From: Jiella pacifica | GTDB taxonomy: Bacteria > Pseudomonadota > Alphaproteobacteria > Rhizobiales > Rhizobiaceae | DNA: 64,000 nucleotides | Assembly (NCBI RefSeq): GCF_010500815.1 | Contig: NZ_JAAAMG010000015.1 | Span: forward strand, 1-64,000 | Direction: 5' to 3' | Shown here: piece by piece, positions 1 through 7,515 of the stretch | Numbering within the stretch: the first letter of the stretch is position 1 | How the letters are laid out: every line of letters starts with the position of its first letter | Notes under the pieces: model-generated | Databases searched by the model: none | What the model saw: only the letters and a program-made list of their open reading frames with translations | What the model was told of the DNA's origin: nothing | Made by a program: the position numbers and the translations under genes

Positions 1-113
1 TAACGACTTGGTTGTCTCCAGAACTCACAAACCAATCAGATCACTCCGATCAATCCATGAGCCGCAGATCCCGCGCCGCCCACGCTTCTCTTTCTTGTCT
101 CTACTACCAACAA

Positions 114-125
114 TGTCAAAGAGCA
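114..125 (-). promoter_or_regulatory. boxA antitermination element of an rRNA leader
   Basis: Read on the minus strand this is TGCTCTTTGACA, a close match to bacterial rRNA boxA (E. coli TGCTCTTTAACA). It is followed leftwards by an AGAAAGAGAAGCGTGGGCGG stretch of the kind seen in Rhizobiales rRNA leaders just ahead of 16S rRNA. Nus-factor antitermination at boxA is established knowledge; that the 16S gene starts just beyond the left edge is inference, because no mature rRNA sequence is inside the window. Confidence 0.8.
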
Positions 126-281
126 CGATCGAGTTCGATCGTCGAGTGAAAAGGCGTTTCCGCTTCGCCACCCATTTTTTCAGTTCCGACCGAAGCCTGA
201 AGAACCATTTTCGAGGCGTTTCGGCAACCGTTGGGACGAACCGTCTGGCTCGCCGGCGGCGCCGCTGCCGTCGATGACCGG

Positions 282-311
282 CTTATAGGCCCTACCCGTT
301 TTCGAAGTCAA
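282..311 (-). promoter_or_regulatory. rRNA operon promoter, reading left out of the window
   Basis: On the minus strand TTGACT (311-306) and TATAAG (287-282) are separated by 18 bases. Directly upstream of the -35 lies an A/T-rich tract (about 312-335, AATTTTTCTGAAAAAAA) suited to an UP element, and the bases after the -10 are GC-rich, as in stringently controlled rRNA promoters. With the boxA about 160 bases downstream this reads as the main rRNA promoter. The start point, near 275, is estimated from spacing only. Confidence 0.7.
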
Positions 312-711
312 CGCGTTTTTTTCAGAAAAATTCAGACCCCCCAAAACCCCCGAAAAAGTGCGAAAACCGCCGGTTTGGCTGGGCTTACCCGTGTCATCGC
401 CCGGTCATGATGACGAATCGATGGAGGATTTTGCGCCCTCGCGATTCGTCATGGGGCCGATTTTTGTCGCTCGCGCGGTCGATTTTGGTCGAAGCGTCCG
501 GGCGAGTTCCCGCGATCGGGCTCGGGACGGCCTCTACAGGTGCGAATCCCCGCCCGGCCCGTCGCGGGCTGGCGCAGGCGGATAAGTTTCTTCTTCGGAA
601 AACTATTCGCGGCCGCAGGCCGCTCGCATCATTGCTTGCGCCAGCGCGTCGGCCCGCCTGGGTGCCGTCCCCCCCCCGGCGTCCTCTTGGGATCTGCGTC
701 GACGGGTCGGA
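312..711. other. gene-free stretch between rRNA promoter and mntH
   Basis: About 400 bases without a convincing gene. The first 40 bases are A-, C- and T-rich and belong to the rRNA promoter upstream region. The rest is GC-rich and its short open frames lack family resemblance and ribosome binding sites. A run of nine C residues lies near 670. Confidence 0.6.
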
Positions 712-2064
712 TCAGAAGCCGGCTTGGATGAAGTCGAAGACCAGCTTGGCATTGAGGACGACGATGATCACGGCGATGACGGCCGTCGTCGCCAAGAGCC
801 AGCGGGGCGGCATGTGCTCGCCCATCTGGCGCTTCTGGCCGGAGAACAGCACCAGCGGGATCACCGCGAAGGGCAGCTGCAGCGACAGGACCACCTGGCT
901 GAGCACCAGGAGTTCGGCAGCCCCCTTTTCGCCATAGGAAACGATCGCGATCGCGGCTGGGATGATGGCGAAGCCCCGCGTGATCAACCGCCTGGCGACG
1001 ACCGGCATGCGAAGCTTCAGGAAGCCCTGCATGACGATCTGCCCGGCGAGCGTTGCCGTGACCGTGGACGACAGGCCCGAGGCCAGCAGCGCCACGGCAA
1101 AGAGGATGGGCGCCAGCGACGATCCGAGCAGCGGCTGCAGGAGCGCATGGGCGTCGGTCAGATCGTCCACCTGGCCCGATCCCGAGCCGTAGAAGGCGGC
1201 GGCGGCGAGAATCAGGATCGAGGCGTTGACCAGGAAGGCGAAGCCCAGCGCCGTCGAAGAATCGATGGTGGCGTATTTGATCGCCTGCTCCCGCCCCTTC
1301 TTGTCGAGCGCGTAGGCGCGGGTGTGGAGGATGCCGGTGTGGAGGTAGAGATTGTGGGGCATCACCGTCGCCCCGAGAATGCCGAGGGCGAGATAGAGCA
1401 TCCGGTTGTCGGTGACGATCTCCGGCGAGGGGATCAGCCCGCCGAGGACTGCGGCGATCTCCGGCCGGGCGAGAATCAGCTGGCCGACGAAGCAGAAGGC
1501 GATGACCAGAATCATCGACGCGACGAAGGCCTCCAGCCGGCGAAAGCCCTTGGCCTGCAGATAGAGAATCAGGAAGACGTCGAGGGCGGTGACCACCACG
1601 CCCCAGACCAGCGGCAGGCCGAACAGGAGTTGCAGGCCGATCGCCGTGCCGATCACCTCGGCAAGGTCGGTGGCGACGATGGCGAGTTCGGCGAGCACCC
1701 ACAGCACCCGCGACACCCAGCGCGGAAAATATTCGCGGCAGGCCTCGGCGAGATCCATGCCGGTGGCGATGGCGAAGCGGGCACAGAGGGCCTGCAGGAG
1801 GATCGCCATCAGCGAGGACAGGAGCACGGCCGCGAGCAGCGTGTAGCCGAACTGCGAGCCGCCGGCGATCGAGGTGGCCCAGTTGCCGGGGTCCATGTAG
1901 CCGACGGCGACGAGGAAGCCGGGGCCGAGAAAGGCGAGGAAGCGGCGCCAGGGATTTTTCCCGCCGACTGCGATCGAGCGGTAGGATTCGTCCAGCGAGG
2001 CCTGCCGGGCGCCGGAAGCGAAGCCGGATGGCGCCGCCTGATCGGACCGTTCCTCGAATGCCAT
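712..2064 (-). CDS. mntH: Nramp-family Mn2+/H+ symporter MntH
   Basis: A 450-residue inner-membrane protein of the Nramp family that imports Mn2+ (and some Fe2+) driven by protons. The two diagnostic metal-binding motifs are present: DPGNW in the first transmembrane segment and MPHNLYLHT in the sixth. About eleven hydrophobic segments follow the family pattern. An in-frame ATG lies 108 bases upstream, but the start at 2064 has a GGAGA ribosome binding site six bases ahead and gives a normal N-terminus. It is divergent from a Fur-family gene at 2514, with a 15-base palindrome between them, which supports manganese control. The gene ends 400 bases from the rRNA promoter. Confidence 0.93.
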   Translation of the reverse strand: MAFEERSDQAAPSGFASGARQASLDESYRSIAVGGKNPWRRFLAFLGPGFLVAVGYMDPGNWATSIAGGSQFGYTLLAAVLLSSLMAILLQALCARFAIATGMDLAEACREYFPRWVSRVLWVLAELAIVATDLAEVIGTAIGLQLLFGLPLVWGVVVTALDVFLILYLQAKGFRRLEAFVASMILVIAFCFVGQLILARPEIAAVLGGLIPSPEIVTDNRMLYLALGILGATVMPHNLYLHTGILHTRAYALDKKGREQAIKYATIDSSTALGFAFLVNASILILAAAAFYGSGSGQVDDLTDAHALLQPLLGSSLAPILFAVALLASGLSSTVTATLAGQIVMQGFLKLRMPVVARRLITRGFAIIPAAIAIVSYGEKGAAELLVLSQVVLSLQLPFAVIPLVLFSGQKRQMGEHMPPRWLLATTAVIAVIIVVLNAKLVFDFIQAGF

Positions 2065-2167
2065 GCCGTCTCCTTCGCCCGCCTCGTGCGGCCGTCGCAT
2101 CCCGGGGCTGGCCGGCACGGTGCAAAGGACGCTGGCCGGCGACGATGATGCGCCATGTTGATAAGAA

Positions 2168-2182
2168 TGCAAATCATTTGCA
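2168..2182. promoter_or_regulatory. Mur/Fur-type operator (15-bp palindrome) upstream of mntH
   Basis: TGCAAATCATTTGCA is a perfect palindrome apart from its central base, 104-118 bases upstream of the mntH start and about 330 upstream of the Fur-family gene. Rhizobial Mur proteins, the manganese-responsive Fur branch, bind TGCAA-type palindromes near mntH or sitABCD. The sequence and position are seen directly; the regulator assignment is inferred from context. Confidence 0.7.
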
Positions 2183-2513
2183 AGAGAGATCGTTCCGGGT
2201 TTCTCCGCCTCCCTTGCCGTCTCCCGAGCTTGAAGCCGCCGCGACCTCGGCCGGGCCTTCGGACGGTGGCCGATCCTGCCGTCAGCAAAGCCCCATCCCT
2301 TCCTTCTTCCCTAGACGCGGCCTGCCGGTGAGCCCCCGTCCTTTCCGATCGAACGCAACGAGCGGCGCGGCGTTCACGGCGGCCGCCTCTCGCCGCCGAT
2401 CCGATCGCAAGACGACTGCCGATCGGGGTCTGCCGGGGGGCCGCCTTCGCGCTTCGTCGCGCCGCCCGGTTGCCATGGCGGGCCGAACCGGGCAGGACTT
2501 TCACGATGGACGC

Positions 2514-2972
2514 ATGAACGAGACGGCACCTTCACGAATGACCGACGGACGGGAACAAGGCGGGGCTGGCGAGCTGGAGGCCGTGCTCAGGGAGGCGGGT
2601 CTCAGGATCACCCGGCAGCGGCGCACCATCCTGGCGATTCTCGCCGAGGGCGGCGATCATCCCGATGCGCTCGCCCTCTTCCGCCGCGCCTCGCGGCAGG
2701 ACCCGTCGATCTCGCTGTCGACGGTCTACCGGACGATGAAGGTCTTGGAGGAAAAGGGCGCGATCCAGCGCCACACCTTCGAGGGCGGGCCGGCGCGCTT
2801 CGAACATGCCGACGGCCAGCACCACGACCATCTCATCGACCTCGACACGGGTGACGTGGTGGAGTTCCGCTCCGACCGGATCGAGAAGCTGCAGGAAGAG
2901 ATCGCCCGGGAGCTCGGCTACGAGATCGTCTCCCACCGGCTGGAACTCTACGGCCGCCGCCGCCGGGACTGA
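2514..2972 (+). CDS. mur: Fur-family metalloregulator, probably Mur (manganese uptake regulator)
   Basis: A 152-residue protein with the two-domain Fur layout. The N-terminal winged helix includes [13 protein letters not shown] and the recognition segment [18 protein letters not shown], and the C-terminal dimerisation domain carries the metal-site motif GQHHDHLI. Its position opposite mntH, with a palindromic operator between, suggests the Mn-responsive Mur subgroup that replaces Fur as the main manganese regulator in many Rhizobiales. The frame is open far upstream; ATG 2514 gives a normal family length, and ATG 2538 is an alternative. Neither has a strong ribosome binding site. It could be a true Fur; the sequence alone does not separate the two cleanly. 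Confidence 0.8.
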   Translation: MNETAPSRMTDGREQGGAGELEAVLREAGLRITRQRRTILAILAEGGDHPDALALFRRASRQDPSISLSTVYRTMKVLEEKGAIQRHTFEGGPARFEHADGQHHDHLIDLDTGDVVEFRSDRIEKLQEEIARELGYEIVSHRLELYGRRRRD

Positions 2973-3099
2973 CGCCGCCCCGAAGCCCGAACGGCCACGC
3001 CAATGCCACCGGCGCCGCGGCGCGGCCCGGTTTCTCCCGCTGCCCCGACCGACGAGAACGGCGGGGCGCTGTCTTCGCCGGCCGCCAACCAAGCGGACA

Positions 3100-3163
3100 G
3101 CGGAACGCCGGAGGCAAGCCCTCCGAACTTTTGTGTTGATACGGCTCGCCTCCGGCGTTCCGC
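3100..3163. repeat. 64-base inverted repeat
   Basis: Arms 3100-3120 and 3143-3163 are reverse complements except for one base (outer arm GCGGAACGCCGGAGGC), around a 22-base A/T-richer loop. It lies about 130 bases after the mur stop. There is no following T-run, so it is better read as a dispersed palindromic element than as a terminator. Confidence 0.75.
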
Positions 3164-3487
3164 GCGGTGTCTTTGCAGGCCCTTTCGGCTCGCTCGCCCC
3201 GCCCGGCGCGACGACTTTCGCCCTCGCCCCGAGCCTCGAGTTCGCTCACCGGCTGCCGACGCTTCACCCGCCCCGCCTTTTCAGCAGGGCGACCTCAAGC
3301 GGACCAATCCGCACCCGCGCCGTATTACGCGAGGGGTCGGCGGAGCCTTGGACCCGTCCGGGACGCGAAAACCCTCCGGAAGGGTTCGCGCCGCGGACAC
3401 CGCCCGCCCTCCCGAACGATCCCGGCGATCGTCCGTGTCCCTCGGGACGGCGGTGCGGGGATTGTACGGGCGGCGCGGGGGGCGGGG

Positions 3488-3584
3488 ATATCTTTTTGGC
3501 GCTCGCTCTCTTCCCTCGCCCGCAAGCAGGCGCGGGATGAGGGAAGAGAGCGGGTGCGGCCATGACAGTGCCGGGCAAAGATAT
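3488..3584. repeat. nested palindromic element
   Basis: The outer ends are ATATCTTT (3488-3495) and AAAGATAT (3577-3584). An inner pair, CGCTCTCTTCCCT against AGGGAAGAGAGCG, lies around 3504-3551 with a short loop holding CGCAAGCAGGCGCG. The nested symmetry suggests a mobile palindromic unit. No protein is encoded. Confidence 0.6.
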
Positions 3585-3615
3585 TGACGGGTCGACGCCT
3601 CACGGCGGTTCGGTA

Positions 3616-3650
3616 GCCCCTCATCCTGAGCTTGTCGAAGGACGAGGGGC
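3616..3650. repeat. CCTCATCCTGAG-type palindromic repeat
   Basis: GCCCCTCATCCTGAGC...GACGAGGGGC forms a hairpin centred on the CTTGTCGAAGG motif. A longer relative of the same family lies at 56922-57066. Such CTCATCCTGAG/TCGAAGG repeats are scattered in intergenic DNA of many alphaproteobacteria. Confidence 0.65.
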
Positions 3651-3862
3651 GCTCGGTGGCTGCTGTCGGCTTTGCGCCCATGTTGGTCATAGGTGTTCTA
3701 GTGGTACGCGCCCGAAAGCGGACATAGCTTCGCGTGCCGCGATGCCTCCTGCGCGCCAGAAGCCGAGATTGCCGCTGTCGCAATACCGTCTCTTCTAGAA
3801 CGGTGCAAAAAACCAGAAGAGAAAGTGTTGCTATGATCGCGAATTTTCGCGATGCGCGCTGA

Positions 3863-4351
3863 TTAGTCGCCTGAAGCCGGTTCGTCCTTTATGGCATCGG
3901 CAAACTTACGCATGAGCCGCACCAGGTCATCGACCTCGCGGGCGTCCCAGGTCTTGAAGATCGCGCGTGCGTTCCTGTCGCGCACTGCGTCGACCTTGTC
4001 GGTCATGGCCTTGCCCTTCGGTGCGATCACCGCCTTGTGGACCCGGCGGTCGGCCTCGCTTTTCTGGCGCTCGACCAGGCCGAGGCTTTCCAATTTTCCG
4101 ACCTGACGGCTGACGGTCGTATAGTCGCGCCCCACTCCGTCAGCGAGTTCCACGACGCCGATCGGTCCGCGCCGCTCGATCACGACAAGCAGCGGAAACA
4201 AGGCCCGATCAAGGGCGATGCCGGCGTCGCGGACCATGCCTTCGTCGCGCTGCGGCCTGTTCATCACACTGGCAATGTCGATCAGTGCATCGTGAAGTTC
4301 GCGGATCTGAAGGCTTATATGTGTAATTTGCACATTCTTTCTTGACGTCAT
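3863..4351 (-). CDS. MarR-family transcriptional regulator
   Basis: A 162-residue winged-helix regulator. The recognition helix region reads GVGRDYTTVSRQVGKLESLG, followed by the wing DRRVHKAVIAPKG; the flanking N- and C-terminal helices would dimerise. The start at 4351 is supported by a strong AGGAGG ribosome binding site. It is divergent from the FAD monooxygenase at 4396. Two near-identical palindromes, one inside its own first codons (4318-4335) and one over the presumed monooxygenase promoter (4366-4384), look like its operators. Family members usually repress efflux or detoxification genes and release DNA on binding a phenolic or drug-like ligand. The ligand here is unknown. Confidence 0.88.
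   Translation of the reverse strand: MTSRKNVQITHISLQIRELHDALIDIASVMNRPQRDEGMVRDAGIALDRALFPLLVVIERRGPIGVVELADGVGRDYTTVSRQVGKLESLGLVERQKSEADRRVHKAVIAPKGKAMTDKVDAVRDRNARAIFKTWDAREVDDLVRLMRKFADAIKDEPASGD
4318..4335. promoter_or_regulatory. MarR operator, copy 1 (within the marR 5' coding end)
   Basis: TATGTGTAATTTGCACAT is an imperfect palindrome. It matches the reverse complement of copy 2 at 4366-4384 except for one central base. It covers roughly codons 6-12 of the regulator, so a protein bound here could block transcription of the regulator itself. Confidence 0.7.
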
Positions 4352-4365
4352 ACCAATCCTCCTAT

Positions 4366-4384
4366 TATGTGCAATTTACACATA
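4366..4384. promoter_or_regulatory. MarR operator, copy 2 (over the monooxygenase promoter)
   Basis: TATGTGCAATTTACACATA ends just before the monooxygenase ribosome binding site GGAGG (4386-4390). A possible promoter is TTGACG (4342-4347) with an A/T-rich -10 around 4363-4370, which this palindrome overlaps. That fits simple repression. Confidence 0.7.
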
Positions 4385-4395
4385 TGGAGGTGAGC

Positions 4396-5910
4396 ATGAC
4401 AAGAGACGTCACAACCGAGGTGCTGATTTGCGGCGCAGGCGCAGCCGGCCTCACCCTTGCAATCGACCTCGCAAGGCGGGGAATCTCCTTCCGCCTGATC
4501 GAGAAGATGGACGATGCCTTTCGCGGTTCGCGAGGCAAGGGACTGCAACCGCGCACGCTGGAAGTCTTCGAGGATTTGGGCATCGTTGACCGGATTGTTG
4601 CTGCGGGCGGCCCCTATCCGCTGCAGCGGGAATACGCAGAAGGCGGCGCGTTTACCGAGTCTCCTATTGCTGAGGCCGTGGAGCCGCGGGCGGACGAGCC
4701 TTACCGCACGCCCTTGATGATTCCGCAGTTCCTCACCGAAGGTGTCATGCGCGATCGGCTCGCCGAGCTCGGGCATCGTGTCGAGTTCGGCTGCGAGCTG
4801 ATCGCCTTTACGCAGGATGATGACGGTGTGGCGGCTTGCATTGTCGGGACCACCGGGGAAGAGGTTGTGCGCGCGCGTTATCTCGTCGGAGCCGATGGCG
4901 GCCGCAGCTTTGTCCGCCACGCGCTTGGCATCGACTTTCCGGGCAAGACGCTGGGCGTCCGCGCCGTCGTGGCCGATGTTGTCCTGACGGGGCTCGATCG
5001 CGATGCGTGGCACCGCTTCAACGAAGGCGACATGCAGCGGCAGATCGGAATATGCCCGCTCGCAGGCACCGACCTGTTCCAGATTCAAGGTCCGGTCCCG
5101 CTGGAAGGCGACATAGACCTATCGGCGGAGGGCCTTTCGGCGCTCGTATCCGAGCGCACAGGCAAAGACATCAGCGTCCAGTCGGTGTCCTGGGCGTCGG
5201 CCTTTGATATGAACGCCCGGCTCGCCGACCGCTACCGTGTCGGGCGTACGTTCCTCGCGGGGGACGCCGCTCATACCCATCCGCCGACGGGTGGCCAGGG
5301 CCTCAACACCAGCGTTCAGGACGCCTACAATCTCGGCTGGAAGCTGGCGACGGTTCTGCGGGACGGTCCCAGTTCGTTGCTCGACAGCTACGAGGAAGAA
5401 CGCCGCCCGATCGCGGCGCAGATGCTCGGTCTTGCGACCAAGCTGCTCGACGCGATGAAGCGCGGTGAGATGCGGCGCGGGCGCGAAGTTCACCAGCTCG
5501 ACATCGGCTATCCCGAATCTCCGCTGGTTCTGGAAAAGCCCCCGCGGGCGGGCGGGCTGCTTGCCGGCGATCGTGCGCCCGAAGCTCCAGTCATGGGAGC
5601 ATCCGGCCGCCCGACGAGCCTCTTCCAGCTTTTCAAGGGGCCTCACTGGACGCTGCTCGGTTACGAGGTCGAACGGTCCGCCATTGCGCCGCGCTATGGG
5701 CTGCGCATCCACGTTTTCGGCTCGCGCGGCGATGTCGTCGATCATGGCGACCACGTGCGTGATGCCTATGCCTTGACGCCCGGCACCTGGGTGCTGGTCC
5801 GTCCCGACGGCTATGTCGGCGCGATCGTCTCGGCCGAGGAAACCGCCGCCCTGGAGGAATATCTGCGAAACGTCGGGCTGAAACGGGGCCGCATGCGGCC
5901 CGTTGCGTGA
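4396..5910 (+). CDS. FAD-dependent class A aromatic monooxygenase
   Basis: A 504-residue cytoplasmic flavoprotein of the PheA/TfdB/MhpA class, which also includes rifampicin and tetracycline monooxygenases. Seen in order: the Rossmann motif GAGAAG at residues 13-18, the DG motif in YLVGADGGRSFVRHAL, and the GD motif with flavin-binding tail in FLAGDAAHTHPPTGG near residue 290. A C-terminal thioredoxin-like domain (about 400-500) is typical of the phenol hydroxylase subgroup. The start is set by GGAGG five bases upstream of ATG 4396. It is the first gene of a MarR-controlled run with a methyltransferase, a quinone oxidoreductase and an exporter, so hydroxylation of a toxic aromatic or an antibiotic is likely. 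The substrate is unknown. Confidence 0.85.
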   Translation: MTRDVTTEVLICGAGAAGLTLAIDLARRGISFRLIEKMDDAFRGSRGKGLQPRTLEVFEDLGIVDRIVAAGGPYPLQREYAEGGAFTESPIAEAVEPRADEPYRTPLMIPQFLTEGVMRDRLAELGHRVEFGCELIAFTQDDDGVAACIVGTTGEEVVRARYLVGADGGRSFVRHALGIDFPGKTLGVRAVVADVVLTGLDRDAWHRFNEGDMQRQIGICPLAGTDLFQIQGPVPLEGDIDLSAEGLSALVSERTGKDISVQSVSWASAFDMNARLADRYRVGRTFLAGDAAHTHPPTGGQGLNTSVQDAYNLGWKLATVLRDGPSSLLDSYEEERRPIAAQMLGLATKLLDAMKRGEMRRGREVHQLDIGYPESPLVLEKPPRAGGLLAGDRAPEAPVMGASGRPTSLFQLFKGPHWTLLGYEVERSAIAPRYGLRIHVFGSRGDVVDHGDHVRDAYALTPGTWVLVRPDGYVGAIVSAEETAALEEYLRNVGLKRGRMRPVA

Positions 5911-5937
5911 CGCGCTGCGCACAAGGCGGGTGACAAG

Positions 5938-6549
5938 ATGGAAATCTGGCAGACTACCGAACATGTGCGGTTCTTCCGCAACTGGCTTTCCGACCCGTTG
6001 AGGGTCGGAGCGATCGCACCGTCCGGCCAGTCGCTGGCGGCCCTGATGACCTCAGAAATATCCGCCGCCACCGGTCCGGTTCTTGAGCTTGGTCCAGGGA
6101 CGGGCGTGTTCACACAGTCGCTCCTGGAGAGAGGCATCCCGCCCCGCAACTTGACACTCATCGAATCCGGCGAGGATTTCGCGCTTCTCTTGGAAGCCCG
6201 GTTCCCCGGGGTGCGGGTCATTCATATGGATGCTGCACGGCTTCCTCGGACCACTCTGTTTGAAGCTGCTTCCTTGGGAGCCGTCATCAGCGGCTTGCCG
6301 CTTCTGTCGATGCCTCTGCGAAGAGTCATGGCTATTCTTGCCGGCGCAACCGGCTTGCTACGGCCGGGCGGAGCCTTTTTCCAGTTCACCTACGGGCCAT
6401 CCTGCCCTGTGCCACGCCCGATACTGGACCGACTTGGGCTGAAGGCAAGACTCATTGGCCGCACATTCCACAACGTGCCACCTGCAACCATTTACCGCAT
6501 CAGTCGGCGGCGGCTGCTGAATCCAGCAATTAAAGGAATGGCAACATGA
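5938..6549 (+). CDS. class I SAM methyltransferase, PmtA-like
   Basis: A 203-residue protein with the SAM-binding motif I ELGPGTGVFTQSLLERG around residues 50-66. The N-terminal FFRNWLSDPLRVGAIAPSG resembles the segment found in Sinorhizobium-type phospholipid N-methyltransferases (PmtA), which make phosphatidylcholine from phosphatidylethanolamine. Its place inside a detoxification cassette is odd for a lipid enzyme, so it may instead methylate a small molecule. It begins 27 bases after the monooxygenase and overlaps the next gene in an ATGA junction, so the two are translationally coupled. Confidence 0.75.
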   Translation: MEIWQTTEHVRFFRNWLSDPLRVGAIAPSGQSLAALMTSEISAATGPVLELGPGTGVFTQSLLERGIPPRNLTLIESGEDFALLLEARFPGVRVIHMDAARLPRTTLFEAASLGAVISGLPLLSMPLRRVMAILAGATGLLRPGGAFFQFTYGPSCPVPRPILDRLGLKARLIGRTFHNVPPATIYRISRRRLLNPAIKGMAT

Positions 6550-7514
6550 AAGCTGCCGTCGTCCGGCAAGCCGGGCAAGACCCCGTCTATGGCGATTTCC
6601 CGGAGGCCGTCGCCGCCCCCGGCGACAGCCGCATCACGGTCACCGCGGCCGCTATCAGCAACGTCGCCAGAAGCCGCGCGTCTGGTGCGCATTACAGTTC
6701 ATCGGGCGAATTCCCCCTCGTCGCCGGCATCGACGGCGTGGGGCGACTTGATGACGGGCGACGGGTCTACTTCGCCCTGCCGCATCCGCCCTATGGCAGC
6801 ATGGCCGAGCGCACGGTTGCGCCGAGCACACAGTGCCTGCCGGTCCCTGACGAACTCGACGATGTGATGGCGGCCGCGATCGCCAATCCCGGCCTGTCCT
6901 CCTGGGCGGCCTTCACCGAACGCGCCCGGCTGAAGGCGGGCGAAACCGTGCTGGTGAACGGCGCAACCGGCATGGCGGGCCAGCTGGCCGTGCAGATCGC
7001 AAAGCATCTTGGTGCAGGCAAGGTGATCGCGACCGGCCGCAACGCGGATACGTTGCGCGCACTCACCGGCGTTGGCGCTGACGTGACGATCCAGTTGACC
7101 GGCGACGGCGAAGCGCTGGAACGGAGTGTCATGGCGCAGTTCGCGGAAGGGGTTGATGTCGTCATCGACTATCTTTGGGGCGAGAGCGCCGAGCGGCTTT
7201 TGATCGCTGCTTCAAGGACCGGAGCAGAGGCGGTCCCGATACGTTTCGTTCAGGTCGGATCGGTGAGCGGGCTAGAGATCACGCTTCCAAGCGCCGTGTT
7301 GCGCGCCTCGGCGATCGAGATGATGGGGAGCGGCATCGGCAGCATTGCGCTTGATCGGCTCGTCAGTCTCACCGGCGAGGTGCTGCGCGCCGCCGCATCC
7401 AGGGGGTTCAGGATCGCGGTCGATCCGATCCCGCTGTCAGAGGTCGGGGAGGCATGGTCGAAATCCGACAGTGCCTCGCGCACCGTTCTGACCCTTGACT
7501 CCAAAGGGGCCTGA
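6546..7514 (+). CDS. quinone oxidoreductase-like MDR-family NAD(P)H dehydrogenase
   Basis: A 322-residue zinc-free medium-chain dehydrogenase/reductase. The GroES-like N-terminal half is followed by the nucleotide-binding domain with VLVNGATGMAGQLAVQIAKH around residues 135-155; the zinc-ligand cysteines of alcohol dehydrogenases are missing. Family members reduce quinones or enones with NADPH. It overlaps the methyltransferase stop by four bases and ends two bases before the exporter start, so all four genes form one operon. A role in reducing a quinone produced by the upstream monooxygenase is plausible but inferred. Confidence 0.8.
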   Translation: MKAAVVRQAGQDPVYGDFPEAVAAPGDSRITVTAAAISNVARSRASGAHYSSSGEFPLVAGIDGVGRLDDGRRVYFALPHPPYGSMAERTVAPSTQCLPVPDELDDVMAAAIANPGLSSWAAFTERARLKAGETVLVNGATGMAGQLAVQIAKHLGAGKVIATGRNADTLRALTGVGADVTIQLTGDGEALERSVMAQFAEGVDVVIDYLWGESAERLLIAASRTGAEAVPIRFVQVGSVSGLEITLPSAVLRASAIEMMGSGIGSIALDRLVSLTGEVLRAAASRGFRIAVDPIPLSEVGEAWSKSDSASRTVLTLDSKGA

Positions 7515-7515
7515 T

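Larger units (their letters stand above)
2973..3862. other. gene-free region rich in inverted repeats
   Basis: About 890 bases without a supportable gene. It holds three palindromic elements, listed separately: 3100-3163, 3488-3584 and 3616-3650. Open frames here are interrupted by the palindromes, have no ribosome binding sites and resemble no family I recognise. Confidence 0.6.

Noticed and set aside
5752-5757. CACGTG core as a further parS candidate (also at 19603, 44553 and 52852)
   Set aside because: Flanking bases lack the TTT/AAA arms; each has at most about 10 of 16 consensus bases.
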